Assembly: GCF_013002705.1 (NCBI RefSeq)
Contig: NZ_JABEND010000016.1
Span: 1-49,530, forward strand
From: Nakamurella aerolata
GTDB taxonomy: Bacteria > Actinomycetota > Actinomycetes > Mycobacteriales > Nakamurellaceae
Direction of reading: 5' to 3'
DNA length: 49,530 nucleotides
The position numbers were made by a program, and so were the translations under genes. The notes beneath the pieces were generated by a model. That model did not search any database. It was not told the origin of the DNA and saw only the letters and a program-made list of their open reading frames with translations. Positions 15,933-24,834 of the stretch are shown one piece after another; the stretch's first letter is position 1, and each line of letters opens with the position of its first letter.

Positions 15933-18900
15933 ATGCCCGAGCAGCCTGCTACCGCCAGTCCCGGACGCAAACGCCGGCACCGTGGCGGAGCCGGCCGGGG
16001 CGCCCGACCGCGCCGGCCCCGGCCGGACAGCCCGGCCATTGCGCAGCTGCGGAACCGGCTCCCACAGGTGGGCCTGGTCGACGCCAACCGGCTGGGCCGG
16101 GCGCTGGACCGGCTGGCCGGCAGCGAAGCACCCGAGCCTAAGCAGCTGGCGAAGCTGACCGCCGACATCGAGCGTGCGGAGCAGGCGCTGCAGCGGCGGC
16201 GCGCTGACGTTCCGGTGATCACCTTCCCGCCCGAGCTGCCGGTGGCCGAGCGCGCCGACGAACTGGCCGAGGTGATCGCCGCGCATCAGGTGGTGGTGGT
16301 CGCCGGCGAGACCGGATCGGGCAAATCCACCCAGCTGCCCAAGATCTGCCTGCAACTGGGCCGCGGGGTGCGCGGGATGATCGGGCACACCCAACCTCGC
16401 CGGATCGCCGCTAGGGCGCTGGCCGAACGGATCGCCGACGAGACCGGCACCGAGCTGGGTGCCCAGGTCGGCTACGCGGTGCGGTTCGGCGACCACACCT
16501 CGCCGCGGACGCTGGTCAAACTGATGACCGACGGCATCCTGCTCGCCGAGATCGCCAAGGACAGGCTGCTCAGCCGCTACGACACGATCATCATCGACGA
16601 GGCCCACGAGCGGAGCCTGAACATCGACTTCCTGCTCGGCTACCTGCAACAGCTCTTGCCCCGCCGCCCCGACCTGAAGGTGATCATCACCTCGGCGACC
16701 ATCGACCCGCAGCGGTTCGCCGCCGCCTTCGCCACCGCCGATCGGCCGGTGCCCGTTGTCGAGGTGTCCGGTCGGATGTACCCGGTCGAAATCCGTTACC
16801 GCCCTTACGGTGCCGACGCCTCGGACGACTCCGATGACTCGGACGATTCCGGCGATGCGGATTCGGGCCGGGCGGCACCGGACCCGGCGCAGGCGGCCGA
16901 ACGGCTGTCCCGTGGTGAGCAGCTCGACCAGTCAGAGGCGATCGTGCAGGCCGTCGACGAGCTGATCGCCGAAGACCCGCACGGCGGTGGCGACATTCTG
17001 GTCTTCCTGTCCGGCGAGCGCGAGATCACCGACACCGCAGACGTTCTGCGTGCGCACCTGGACAACCGCCCGGCCCGCGGCGGGCCACCGATCGAGGTGC
17101 TGCCGCTGTACGGGCGGCTGTCCGCCGCCGAGCAGCACCGGGTGTTCGCGGCGCACTCGAACCGGCGCATCGTGCTGGCCACCAACGTCGCCGAGACCTC
17201 GATCACGGTGCCTGGAGTGCGCTATGTGATCGACCCGGGCACCGCGCGCATCTCACGCTATTCGACCCGCACCAAGGTGCAGCGGCTGCCGATCGAGAAG
17301 ATCTCGCAGGCCTCGGCCGGCCAGCGTGCCGGCCGCTGCGGCCGGGTCGCCGACGGCATCTGCATTCGGCTGTACAGCGAGCAGGACTTCGACGACAGGC
17401 CGCGGTACACCGACCCGGAGATTGCCAGAACCTCACTGGCATCGGTGATTCTGCAGATGGCTGCGCTCGACCTCGGTGACATCGCCTCGTTCCCCTTCGT
17501 CGACCCGCCGGACAGCCGCAACGTCGCCGACGGCGTCCGGACCCTGGTGGAACTGGGTGCGCTGTCGACCGAACGGGCGGATCGACCGGCTCGGTTGACG
17601 GCGACCGGGCGCACCCTGGCAGCGCTCCCGCTCGATCCGCAGCTGGCCAGGATGATCGTCGAGGCCGACGCCAGAGGCTGCCTCGCCGAGGTGTTGGTGA
17701 TCGTCGCGGCGCTGTCCATCCAGGACGTGCGTGAGTACCCGCTGGAAGAACGTGACAAGGCCACCGCGGCGCACTCCCGCTTCGTCGATCCGCACTCGGA
17801 TTTCCTGGCGCTGCTGAACCTGTGGCACTACCTGCGCCGGCAGGCCAAAGCTTTGTCGGGCAACGCTTTCCGGCGCATGTGCCGCGCCGAGTACCTGCAC
17901 TATCTGCGCATCAGGGAGTGGCAGGACCTGCACGCCCAACTGCGGCAACTGGCCAGGGGTCTCGGCATGGACACCACCGCCAGCGCGGCCGCTGGGGAAC
18001 AGGAGCGGGCCGCCGGCAAACGGTCCGCCGCCGGCACCGGGGCCGGCCAGCAGGGCAAGAGCAGCGAGGCGGTCGCGGTCAACGCCGACGCCGTGCATAC
18101 CGCGCTGCTGGCCGGGTTGCTCTCGCACGTCGGCAGCAAGCTGGAGCCCGGGCGCGAGTACCAGGGCACCAGGGGTACCAGGTTTGTGCTCTGGCCAGGG
18201 TCGGCGCTGGCCAAGCGCCCACCGGCCTTCGTGATGGCGGCCGAACTGGTCGAGACCTCCCGGCTGTGGGGCAGGATGGCGGCTCGCATCGACCCGGTGT
18301 GGGCCGAGCAGGTCGGCGCACATCTGGTGCAGCGCAACTATTCCGAGCCGCGCTGGGACGCCAAGCGGGGCAGCGTGGTGGCCACCGAGAAGGTCACGCT
18401 GCTCGGGGTGGTGTTGATACCTGGACGCCGGGTGCAGTTCGACCGAATCGACCGGGCTGCCGCCCGCGAGATCTTCATCCGTTCCGCGCTGGTCGAGGGC
18501 GAGCTGCCGGACAGCGACGGCTTTGGCAGCAGGCAACCGTGGTACGCGGCCAATCAGGCAACGCTGCAGCGGGTGATGCAGCGCGAGGACCGGCTGCGCC
18601 GGCGCGACCTGCTGGTCGACGACGAAGCGTTGTTCGAGCTGTACGAGCGGCGATTGCCGGCCGACGTGACCTCGGTCCGGCACCTGGAAACCTGGTGGCG
18701 CAAGACGTCTCGCCGGCAAGGCGACCTGCTGACCTTCACCGAGGACGAGGTGCTCGCGGCCGGCGCCGACGTTCGGGGCGACTACGCGCAGGCCTACCCC
18801 GACCAGCTCACCTCGGGTGGCATCGATCTCGACCTTGACTATGTGTTCGACCCGGCCAGCGCCGACGACGGCGTCACGGTCACCATCCCGCTGGCGGTGC

Positions 18901-20240
18901 TGGCCAGGGTGCGGCCGGCGGATTTCTCGGCGCACGTGCCTGGGGCAAGGCACGAGCTCGCCGTCGCGCTGTTGCGCACCATGCCGAAGTCGTTGCGCCG
19001 TAACTTCGTTCCGGCCCCGGACTTCGCCGCCGCGGCACTGGCACGGCTGGACGGCGCGCAGTCGGGCACCTACGCCGCGTCGACGCAGCCGTCAACGCAG
19101 CCATCGACGCTGACGACCAAGCCGGAGGACTCGTTCGTAGAGCAGTTCGCGGCCGCGCTCACCGCGGTATCCGGGATTGCCGTGCACACAACGGATTTCG
19201 ACACCGACAAGCTGCCAGAGCACCTGCGCATGCGCTTCCGGGTGGTCGACGCCGACGGCGCCGAGGTCGCCACCGGCAAGAACCTGGCCGTCCTGCAGGA
19301 GCAACTGCGGGTCAGTACCAGGGACGCGGTTGCCGACGCGGTTTCCGACGCCGGAGCGCGGGTGGAGATCAGCGGCCTCACCACGTTTCCCGCCGACGGA
19401 GTCGCCAAAGAACTGGTGCGGGAGGTGGCCGGTCGGCAGGTCCTCGGCTACCCGGCGCTGGTGGACGAGGGCGCTACCGTCGGGGTGCGGGTCTTCACCG
19501 AACCGGCCGATCAGCGCAGGGCGATGCGATCCGGCCTGCTCCGGCTGCTGCAGCTCGCCGCGCCCAGCGAGCTCAGCGCCGTCCGCAAGTCCATGACGCC
19601 ACCGCAGTTGCTCACCCTGGCAACGGCCCCGCAGGGCTCGCCGGCGGCCTACACCGACGACGCCGTCGTCGCTGCGATCGACGCGCTGCTGGACTGGGCG
19701 GGCGGAATCGTGTGGAACCACAACGATTTCGAGCGGGTCAGGGACAAGCTACTGCCGCAGCTGGGCAAGGCCACCGTTGACGTCGCCAGGGCGGGGGAGG
19801 GCGTCCTTGCGGCCAGGAACGCCGCCGCGGCCGCCGTCGACCGGGCGGCGGCGCGGCTCACCGGTATCGCGGCTGCCGCGGTGATCGACATGCGCCAGCA
19901 GCTGACCGAGCTGGTGCCGCAACACTTCCTGACGCAGACCAAGGCCAGACACCTTCCCGACGCGCAGCGCTACCTGCAGGCGCTGGCCACCCGCGCCGAC
20001 CGGGCCATCGGCAATCCGGAACGGGACAGGGCGCTGCTCAGCCCGATCCTGGAACTGACCGAGCGGTACCAGCAACGGCTTGACCGGTTGCGGCCGGAAC
20101 GCCGCACCGACGACGACGTCCGCGCCGTCGCCCGGATGCTGCAGGAGTGGCGGATCGCTGAGTTCGCGCAACCGATGCGCACCGCGATGCCGGTGTCGGC
20201 CAAGCGCATTCAGGCGGCCATCAGCGCACTGCCGGACTGA
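15933..20240 (+). CDS. hrpA: ATP-dependent RNA helicase HrpA
   Basis: This 1435-residue DEAH-box helicase has Walker A GETGSGKST (from about residue 125), QPRRIAA, DEAH (about 222), SATID, TNVAETSIT and QRAGRCGR, followed by the helicase-associated and long C-terminal DUF3418 regions typical of bacterial HrpA. It remodels RNA or ribosome complexes in the cytoplasm. An aspartate/serine-rich insertion (SDDSDDSDDSGDADSG, about 297-312) lies between the two RecA-like lobes and a STQPSTQPST stretch lies in the C-terminal half; both look like slippage expansions. ATG 15933 has no clear ribosome-binding site, so translation may be leaderless. The gene is longer than the roughly 1300 residues usual for the family. 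Its end overlaps the convergent LysR gene by 20 nt. Confidence 0.95.
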   Translation: MPEQPATASPGRKRRHRGGAGRGARPRRPRPDSPAIAQLRNRLPQVGLVDANRLGRALDRLAGSEAPEPKQLAKLTADIERAEQALQRRRADVPVITFPPELPVAERADELAEVIAAHQVVVVAGETGSGKSTQLPKICLQLGRGVRGMIGHTQPRRIAARALAERIADETGTELGAQVGYAVRFGDHTSPRTLVKLMTDGILLAEIAKDRLLSRYDTIIIDEAHERSLNIDFLLGYLQQLLPRRPDLKVIITSATIDPQRFAAAFATADRPVPVVEVSGRMYPVEIRYRPYGADASDDSDDSDDSGDADSGRAAPDPAQAAERLSRGEQLDQSEAIVQAVDELIAEDPHGGGDILVFLSGEREITDTADVLRAHLDNRPARGGPPIEVLPLYGRLSAAEQHRVFAAHSNRRIVLATNVAETSITVPGVRYVIDPGTARISRYSTRTKVQRLPIEKISQASAGQRAGRCGRVADGICIRLYSEQDFDDRPRYTDPEIARTSLASVILQMAALDLGDIASFPFVDPPDSRNVADGVRTLVELGALSTERADRPARLTATGRTLAALPLDPQLARMIVEADARGCLAEVLVIVAALSIQDVREYPLEERDKATAAHSRFVDPHSDFLALLNLWHYLRRQAKALSGNAFRRMCRAEYLHYLRIREWQDLHAQLRQLARGLGMDTTASAAAGEQERAAGKRSAAGTGAGQQGKSSEAVAVNADAVHTALLAGLLSHVGSKLEPGREYQGTRGTRFVLWPGSALAKRPPAFVMAAELVETSRLWGRMAARIDPVWAEQVGAHLVQRNYSEPRWDAKRGSVVATEKVTLLGVVLIPGRRVQFDRIDRAAAREIFIRSALVEGELPDSDGFGSRQPWYAANQATLQRVMQREDRLRRRDLLVDDEALFELYERRLPADVTSVRHLETWWRKTSRRQGDLLTFTEDEVLAAGADVRGDYAQAYPDQLTSGGIDLDLDYVFDPASADDGVTVTIPLAVLARVRPADFSAHVPGARHELAVALLRTMPKSLRRNFVPAPDFAAAALARLDGAQSGTYAASTQPSTQPSTLTTKPEDSFVEQFAAALTAVSGIAVHTTDFDTDKLPEHLRMRFRVVDADGAEVATGKNLAVLQEQLRVSTRDAVADAVSDAGARVEISGLTTFPADGVAKELVREVAGRQVLGYPALVDEGATVGVRVFTEPADQRRAMRSGLLRLLQLAAPSELSAVRKSMTPPQLLTLATAPQGSPAAYTDDAVVAAIDALLDWAGGIVWNHNDFERVRDKLLPQLGKATVDVARAGEGVLAARNAAAAAVDRAAARLTGIAAAAVIDMRQQLTELVPQHFLTQTKARHLPDAQRYLQALATRADRAIGNPERDRALLSPILELTERYQQRLDRLRPERRTDDDVRAVARMLQEWRIAEFAQPMRTAMPVSAKRIQAAISALPD

Positions 20241-21129
20241 CCCAGCCGGCGCAACTGCGCACGGCGCGTTCGGTGAACTCGCGCACGTGCGGCAGCGGGT
20301 CCGGCCGCCAGACCAACCCGATCTCGCGGTAATCGTCGGAGCCGGCGAGCGGCAGCAGCCGCACCCCCGGCGGGACCGCCGCGACGTCCTCGGCCGGCAG
20401 CACCGCGATGCCCAACCCGGCACCCACCAGCGCGGCCACCGTGGTCAGTTCCTGCGACTCCACGGTGATCCGTGGTGTGAAACCAGCTGCAGCGCACAGG
20501 TTGTCGAGAATCGACCGCATCCCGAAACCGTGCGGCATGCTCAAGAACGGCTGCTCGCCGACCGTCGCCAGCCGCACCGAGCGCCGACCGTCGAGACCGG
20601 CAAGCGGGTGATCGGCCGGTACCGCCAGCCACAGCTGCTGCCGCATCAGCTGCCGCCAGACCAACTCGGTTGTCGGCGGTCGCGGCGACGTCACGGCCAC
20701 ATCGCTGCGACCGCTGCGCAGCTGCTCCACCACCAGATCGGCGGCGCCCTGGCTCAGCTCGATCGGCGCGTCAGGGCCGCCGAGCCCGAGGTCGGTGATC
20801 AGCCTCGGCACCAGCCAGGTGCCGAACGAGTGCAGAAATCCCAGCCGCAACGGCACCGGCGGCGCAGCGCGCAGTTCCTGCTCGGCCGCCGCCAGCTCGG
20901 CGTCGGCCCTGCGGACGTGGGCGATCAGCCGCGCGCCGGCCGGATTCAGTACCAGGCGGCGTCCCGGTCGGTCGAAGATCCTCTGCCCAAGCCGACTTTC
21001 CAGCCGCGACAACATCCTGGAGAGCGTCGGCTGAGCGATGCCCAATTCGGCGGCGGCGACCGTCATGTTCTGCTCCCGCGCCAAGACCAACAGCCAACCG
21101 AGGCCGTCACGCAGACCCGACGTCTTCAT
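20221..21129 (-). CDS. LysR-family transcriptional regulator
   Basis: This is a 302-residue regulator with the N-terminal winged helix (MTVAAAELGIAQPTLSRMLS, then RLESRLGQRIFDRPGRR) and a periplasmic-binding-protein-like effector domain. The ATG at 21129 is preferred over a TTG three codons upstream (21138). It is divergent from the MFS transporter gene with about 70 nt between starts, the usual arrangement for a LysR protein controlling its neighbour. The effector is unknown. Its 3' end overlaps hrpA by 20 nt on the opposite strand. Confidence 0.92.
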   Translation of the reverse strand: MKTSGLRDGLGWLLVLAREQNMTVAAAELGIAQPTLSRMLSRLESRLGQRIFDRPGRRLVLNPAGARLIAHVRRADAELAAAEQELRAAPPVPLRLGFLHSFGTWLVPRLITDLGLGGPDAPIELSQGAADLVVEQLRSGRSDVAVTSPRPPTTELVWRQLMRQQLWLAVPADHPLAGLDGRRSVRLATVGEQPFLSMPHGFGMRSILDNLCAAAGFTPRITVESQELTTVAALVGAGLGIAVLPAEDVAAVPPGVRLLPLAGSDDYREIGLVWRPDPLPHVREFTERAVRSCAGWVSPAVR

Positions 21130-21199
21130 GCTGCCCAAGCATAACGAGCGTTCGCATCATGCATTTTGCGGCGCAGCGGAACGGGTGCACCATCGGCGC

Positions 21200-22468
21200 A
21201 TGCCAGCCGCCGTCCCACCCGACCTGCCTTCGGGTCACCGCGTCGGCTCCGCCGGGTACCGGCGGCTGACGCTGGCCCTGTTCGCCGCCGGAATGGCCAG
21301 CTTCGCGCAGATGTACTCGGCGCAGGCGGTATTGCCGCAGCTGGCCGGCGAGTTCGGGATCAGCCCGGCCCGCGCCACGCTCGCCGTCAGCGCCACCACG
21401 CTGATGATCGCGGTGGCCATCGTGCCGGCGAGCGTGCTGTCCGAGCGCTACGGGCGGATCCGGGTGATGACGGTGTCTGCGGTGGTCAGCACCGGCCTCG
21501 GGCTGCTGATCCCCTTGTCGCCGACGTTCGGTGTGCTGGTTGCCGCCAGGGCGGTGCAGGGCGCCGCGGTCGCCGGGGTGCCGGCCGTGGCCATGGCCTA
21601 CCTCGCCGAGGAGGTGCATCAGCAGGCCATCGGCGCTGCGATGGGACGCTACATCGCCGGCACGACGGTCGGTGGGCTGTTCGGCCGGTTGGTCGCCGCG
21701 CTGGCGCTTGACGTCACGTCGTGGCGGTGGGCGCTGGAGATCGCGGCCATCGGGTCGGCCGTGTTCGCCGCCGCGTTCGTGGTGCTGGCGCCGCCGAGCC
21801 TGCGCTTCGTGGCTCATTCGGTGCACCCCGCGACCGTCGGCCGCAACCTGGTCGCACACCTGCGGCAACCCGCGCTGCTGGCGCTGTTCGCCCTCGCGAT
21901 GCTGCTGATGGGCGGGTTCGTCTCGGTCTACAACCTGCTCGGTTTCCGGTTGCTGGCACCGCCTTTCGCGCTGCCGGCCGCGGTGGTGGGCTTGGTGTTC
22001 TGCTTCTATCTGGCCGGCACGGTGAGTTCAGCGGTGGCCGGTCGGCTGGCCGATCGCAGCGGACGCGGACCGGTGTTGCTGGCCGCCGTCGGCGTCACCG
22101 CGCTCGGGCTGGCGTTGACCGGGCCCGGCTGGCTGCCGACGGTGCTGGCCGGCGTGCTGATCTTCACCGCCGGCTTTTTCGCCGCGCACGCAGTGGCCAG
22201 CGGCTGGGTCGGGCGCATCGCGGTGACCCACCGCGCCGAAGCATCGGCGCTGTATCTGTTCGGCTATTACACCGGCAGCGCCGTGGGCGGCACCGGCGCC
22301 GGCGTTGCCTACGCGGCCGGCGGGTGGACCGGGTGCCTGCTGTACGTCGGCGGCCTGCTGGCGGTCAGCGCCCTGCTTGCCGGGTACCTGCTGCTCCGCG
22401 CCCGCCGGGGCGCACGCAACGGCCCCGTCTCCGCAGCCGGGAAGAGCGATGCGGAAACGGGGCCGTGA
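21200..22468 (+). CDS. MFS transporter (YnfM-like drug/metabolite efflux type)
   Basis: This is a 422-residue protein with about twelve hydrophobic segments. It has the MFS motif A-like loop (SERYGRIRVM) between helices 2 and 3 and a matching loop ADRSGRGPVL in the second half. The opening GMASFAQMYSAQAVLPQLA resembles YnfM/CynX-type exporters. It is divergent from a LysR regulator, as ynfL/ynfM are in enteric bacteria, so regulated efflux of a small organic compound is likely; substrate unknown. The last 50 nt of the gene form a strong hairpin that serves as terminator and still encodes the hydrophilic tail. ATG 21200 is chosen because it starts shortly before the first membrane segment. Confidence 0.88.
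   Translation: MPAAVPPDLPSGHRVGSAGYRRLTLALFAAGMASFAQMYSAQAVLPQLAGEFGISPARATLAVSATTLMIAVAIVPASVLSERYGRIRVMTVSAVVSTGLGLLIPLSPTFGVLVAARAVQGAAVAGVPAVAMAYLAEEVHQQAIGAAMGRYIAGTTVGGLFGRLVAALALDVTSWRWALEIAAIGSAVFAAAFVVLAPPSLRFVAHSVHPATVGRNLVAHLRQPALLALFALAMLLMGGFVSVYNLLGFRLLAPPFALPAAVVGLVFCFYLAGTVSSAVAGRLADRSGRGPVLLAAVGVTALGLALTGPGWLPTVLAGVLIFTAGFFAAHAVASGWVGRIAVTHRAEASALYLFGYYTGSAVGGTGAGVAYAAGGWTGCLLYVGGLLAVSALLAGYLLLRARRGARNGPVSAAGKSDAETGP
22419..22466. terminator. Terminator hairpin embedded in the end of the MFS gene
   Basis: The 17-nt arms 22419-22435 (ACGGCCCCGTCTCCGCA) and 22450-22466 pair with a single mismatch around a 14-nt loop. The last base of the hairpin is the T of the TGA stop. It lies between convergent genes (MFS and the antitoxin-like gene ending at 22499), so it can stop transcription from both sides. 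No T tract is present. Confidence 0.7.
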
Positions 22469-22498
22469 TGGAGCGTCGGTGTCGGCCGGACCCGGCAG

Positions 22499-22798
22499 CT
22501 ACTGCTGGCCCGCCGGCGGGGTCTGCGGGGCCTGGGCCGGCGGGGTCTGAGCCGGTGGGGTCTGCGGCGCCTGCGGGTTCGGAGCGGGCTGGCCGGCGGC
22601 GCCACCCTCCTGAGCGGCTTCGTCCCTGCTGATCTTGTCGACCAGCCCGGTCAGCTTCTCCTCGACCCCATCGACCTTGTCGTGGCCGACCTTGTTGCCG
22701 ACGGCGTCGCCGGCCTTCTTGATGCCGTCCTTGATCTTGTCGGCATTGTCGCCGACGAAATCCTTGGCCTTGTCGGCGAGACCACCGAAGTCAACCAT
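22499..22798 (-). CDS. MT0933-type antitoxin-like small protein, Pro-rich tail
   Basis: This is a 99-residue protein starting MVDFGGLADKAKDFVGDNAD and continuing with amphipathic KA/GDAVGNK repeats, as in the Rv0909/MT0933 antitoxin family (also reminiscent of CsbD-like stress proteins). The C-terminal 35 residues are a PQAPQTPPAQTPP low-complexity tail. The start at 22798 is set by a purine-rich GAAAGGGA ribosome site and by its near-identity with the second copy at 23280. No toxin gene of the Rv0910 (SRPBCC) type is adjacent, so a stress or structural role is as plausible as an antitoxin role. Confidence 0.65.
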   Translation of the reverse strand: MVDFGGLADKAKDFVGDNADKIKDGIKKAGDAVGNKVGHDKVDGVEEKLTGLVDKISRDEAAQEGGAAGQPAPNPQAPQTPPAQTPPAQAPQTPPAGQQ

Positions 22799-23011
22799 GA
22801 GATACATCCCTTTCGTCCGGTGATCCCTGTCGGGACCACGTGCCCCACAACCTAGACCGCCGGTCGGCCGCGGGCAACGACTCCCAGGTGAATCCGCGAT
22901 GTGAATCCTGCGAGGTGTCGTCGGGCGAGGGGAGCGCTTGCGATGTGACGGCGGCGCTGTGGGGGCTGGTTGTTTGCGTGTTGCCGGTGCCGTTCGGTTT
23001 TGCTGAGCTAA

Positions 23012-23052
23012 GCAATGAACCCCGCCGACCTTGGGACGACGGGGTTCATTGC
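23012..23052 (-). terminator. 13-bp perfect hairpin after the second antitoxin-like gene
   Basis: GCAATGAACCCCG (23012-23024) pairs perfectly with 23040-23052 around a 15-nt loop. It lies 24 nt downstream of the stop of the minus-strand gene 23077-23280 and before the promoter region of gene 22499-22798. No T tract follows. The remaining 213 nt (22799-23011) holds the upstream region of the first copy and no other gene. Confidence 0.7.
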
Positions 23053-23076
23053 ACGTGCAGGTTCAGCGTGAGCCGC

Positions 23077-23280
23077 TCACTGCTGCGGCTGCTGCTGGTC
23101 TCCCTGGTTGTTCAGGTTGTCGATGGCCTCGTTGGCCTTCTGCTGCACGCCGTCGACCTTGTCCTGGCCGATCTTGTCACCGACGGCGTCGCCGACCTTG
23201 TCGACACCCTGCTTGGCCTGATCGGCGTGGTCGCCGACGAAATCCTTGGCCTTGTCGCCCATTGCTCCGAAATCCACCAT
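23077..23280 (-). CDS. MT0933-type antitoxin-like small protein, short copy
   Basis: This 67-residue protein starts MVDFGAMGDKAKDFVGDHAD and is a close paralogue of the protein at 22499-22798, ending in a Gln/Asn-rich tail (NLNNQGDQQQPQQ). The start is fixed by a good ribosome site (GAGGAG, about 8 nt before ATG 23280). It is flanked by its own hairpin terminator, and an 8-bp inverted repeat lies about 57 nt upstream of the start, so it is probably a single-gene unit. As with its twin, no toxin partner is visible. Confidence 0.68.
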   Translation of the reverse strand: MVDFGAMGDKAKDFVGDHADQAKQGVDKVGDAVGDKIGQDKVDGVQQKANEAIDNLNNQGDQQQPQQ

Positions 23281-23336
23281 GGAAATGCTCCTCGTGGTTG
23301 GTGCGGTTGGTTGGTACTTATTGCCGACACCGCGCC

Positions 23337-23356
23337 GCACACCGTAACCGGTGTGC
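23337..23356 (-). promoter_or_regulatory. 8-bp inverted repeat upstream of the short antitoxin-like gene
   Basis: GCACACCG (23337-23344) and CGGTGTGC (23349-23356) are perfectly inverted around TAAC. On the minus strand it lies 57-76 nt before ATG 23280. It could be an operator or a 5'-leader hairpin. Confidence 0.4.
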
Positions 23357-23453
23357 AACCCGGTGCCGTCCCCGACGGTAGCCATGACGGTTGCGCCCCG
23401 CAGCCCCCGAGGACCGATTTCCTACCTTTGGGTGGTGACGGTGGTGCGGCTGA

Positions 23454-24110
23454 TCACGAGGCGGTGACAGCGGCCGCGGCGACACCGCCCGATGCGGTGG
23501 TTCGGTTGTCGGCGGCAGCGAGCGCGAGCAACCCGCTGCCACCCGTCGTCAGGTGCAGCCGCACGGCGCGTCCGGCGTGCTCGGCGACCACGTCGACCAG
23601 TTCGGCGGCGGTCCCGTCGAGATCGTCTGCGGCAGGCAGCCGGCGGTAGTCGACCGTGCCCTGCTGCACGGTCAGCTCGGGAACCGTGACTTCGGTGACG
23701 GGCAGCTGCAGCTGGCTGCCGTCGGCCGGCAGGGCGTCAGGGTCGGTGGCCAACCGGCGGGCCAGCGGCAGCGCCAGCATCGCGGCCGAGCCGACCAGCA
23801 GCACGTCGGCGTCGTCGGTCAGCGCTGGATCGGTGGGGCCACCGTCGGCGCGTTCGGCCACCCACGGCGAGCCGGGTGCGCTGGTCAGCGTCAGCGACCG
23901 TTCGCCCAGCGCGGAGTCGGCCCGCACGGTGAGCCGGCGCAGCGCCGAGGTGCTGTCGGCCATCAGTGAGTACCAGCTGCCGAACTGGTCGGACAGCAGG
24001 TAGCCGTTGGCCCGCAGGCCACGGTCGGAAAACACCAGCCGTGCGGTCTCGGCGACCCCAGGGGCGCCGGCCGGCACGGTGAACAAAGAAGCAGATACGG
24101 GACGTGTCAC
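23454..24110 (-). CDS. Possible glycolipid-binding-domain protein (DUF1089-like)
   Basis: GTG 24110 gives 218 residues. The middle of the protein (GSWYSLMADSTSALRRLTV, then PALTDDADVLLVGSAAMLAL and VTEVTVPELTVQQGTVDYRR) follows the strand order and spacing I associate with the putative glycolipid-binding family. In that family a GC.DVDL element is followed by TN-LPIRR and a VP-L-V strand. Here the DVDL and TNTLP signatures are degenerate, so the match is weak. No signal peptide is visible. The C-terminus is Ala/Thr-rich. It is divergent from the VOC gene with a 203-nt gap. It could equally be an uncharacterised actinobacterial protein. Confidence 0.5.
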   Translation of the reverse strand: MTRPVSASLFTVPAGAPGVAETARLVFSDRGLRANGYLLSDQFGSWYSLMADSTSALRRLTVRADSALGERSLTLTSAPGSPWVAERADGGPTDPALTDDADVLLVGSAAMLALPLARRLATDPDALPADGSQLQLPVTEVTVPELTVQQGTVDYRRLPAADDLDGTAAELVDVVAEHAGRAVRLHLTTGGSGLLALAAADNRTTASGGVAAAAVTAS

Positions 24111-24313
24111 CCGGCAACGGTACGTCCGCGGCGGCGGCTTGCGGCGCCGTTGGTTGGCACTGCGACGGCAATCACCGAGATGGTGGCCGGAGACCACCAC
24201 ATCGGGTGCGACCGCTGTCACAAACTTCGCGCGCCGCGTCGGTGCCGGGGCCGCGCTGCTGCCGGACGCACGCTGCTGCCGGATGCACGGTGCTGTCGGC
24301 CGGTGCTGGCAGC

Positions 24314-24790
24314 ATGCCGGCCATGACTGCGATGAGCCCCGGCCCCGACGACGATTCAGCTGCTGCGACCCGGTCCGGGCCAGCGCCGGTGCGCGGCGCT
24401 GTGCACCACATCGAGCTCTGGGTACCCGACCTGGCGCGCGCCGTCGACGAGTGGGGCTGGCTGCTGTCCACCTTGGGCTACCGCGTGTTCCAGCAGTGGG
24501 ACGGCGGTACCAGCTGGCAGCTCGGCGGCGACGCCGGCGTTTATCTGGTGGTCGAGCAGTCGCCGGCCATGCTCCCCGGCACCCACGATCGGCTGCGCCC
24601 AGGGCTCAACCATCTGGCGCTGCACGCCGGCAGCCGGGAGCAGTTGGACCAGCTGATGGCCGCGGCCGGCGGGCACGGCTGGAAGCCGCTGTTCGCCGAG
24701 AAGTACCCGCATGCCGGCGGCGAGCAGACCTACGCGGGGTACCTGGAGAACAGCGACGGGTTCGAGGTCGAGCTGGTCGCCGCGCCCTGA
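24314..24790 (+). CDS. VOC (glyoxalase/bleomycin-resistance) superfamily protein
   Basis: This protein of about 158 residues has a single vicinal-oxygen-chelate domain. VHHIELWVPDLARAVDEWGW opens the first beta-alpha-beta-beta module, and HLALHAGSREQLDQLM with EKYPHAGGEQTYAGYLENSD forms the second. The ending GFEVELVAAP supplies the usual metal-ligand glutamate. Relatives are lactoylglutathione-lyase-like or dioxygenase-like enzymes and resistance proteins; the role here is unknown. ATG codons at 24314, 24323 and 24332 are all in frame ahead of an acidic disordered leader, and the true start is uncertain. It converges on tyrA. Confidence 0.8.
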   Translation: MPAMTAMSPGPDDDSAAATRSGPAPVRGAVHHIELWVPDLARAVDEWGWLLSTLGYRVFQQWDGGTSWQLGGDAGVYLVVEQSPAMLPGTHDRLRPGLNHLALHAGSREQLDQLMAAAGGHGWKPLFAEKYPHAGGEQTYAGYLENSDGFEVELVAAP

Positions 24791-24834
24791 TCTCGGGGTT
24801 CGGCCGGGCGCCGCTGTTGCTGGCGCCAGGTCGG

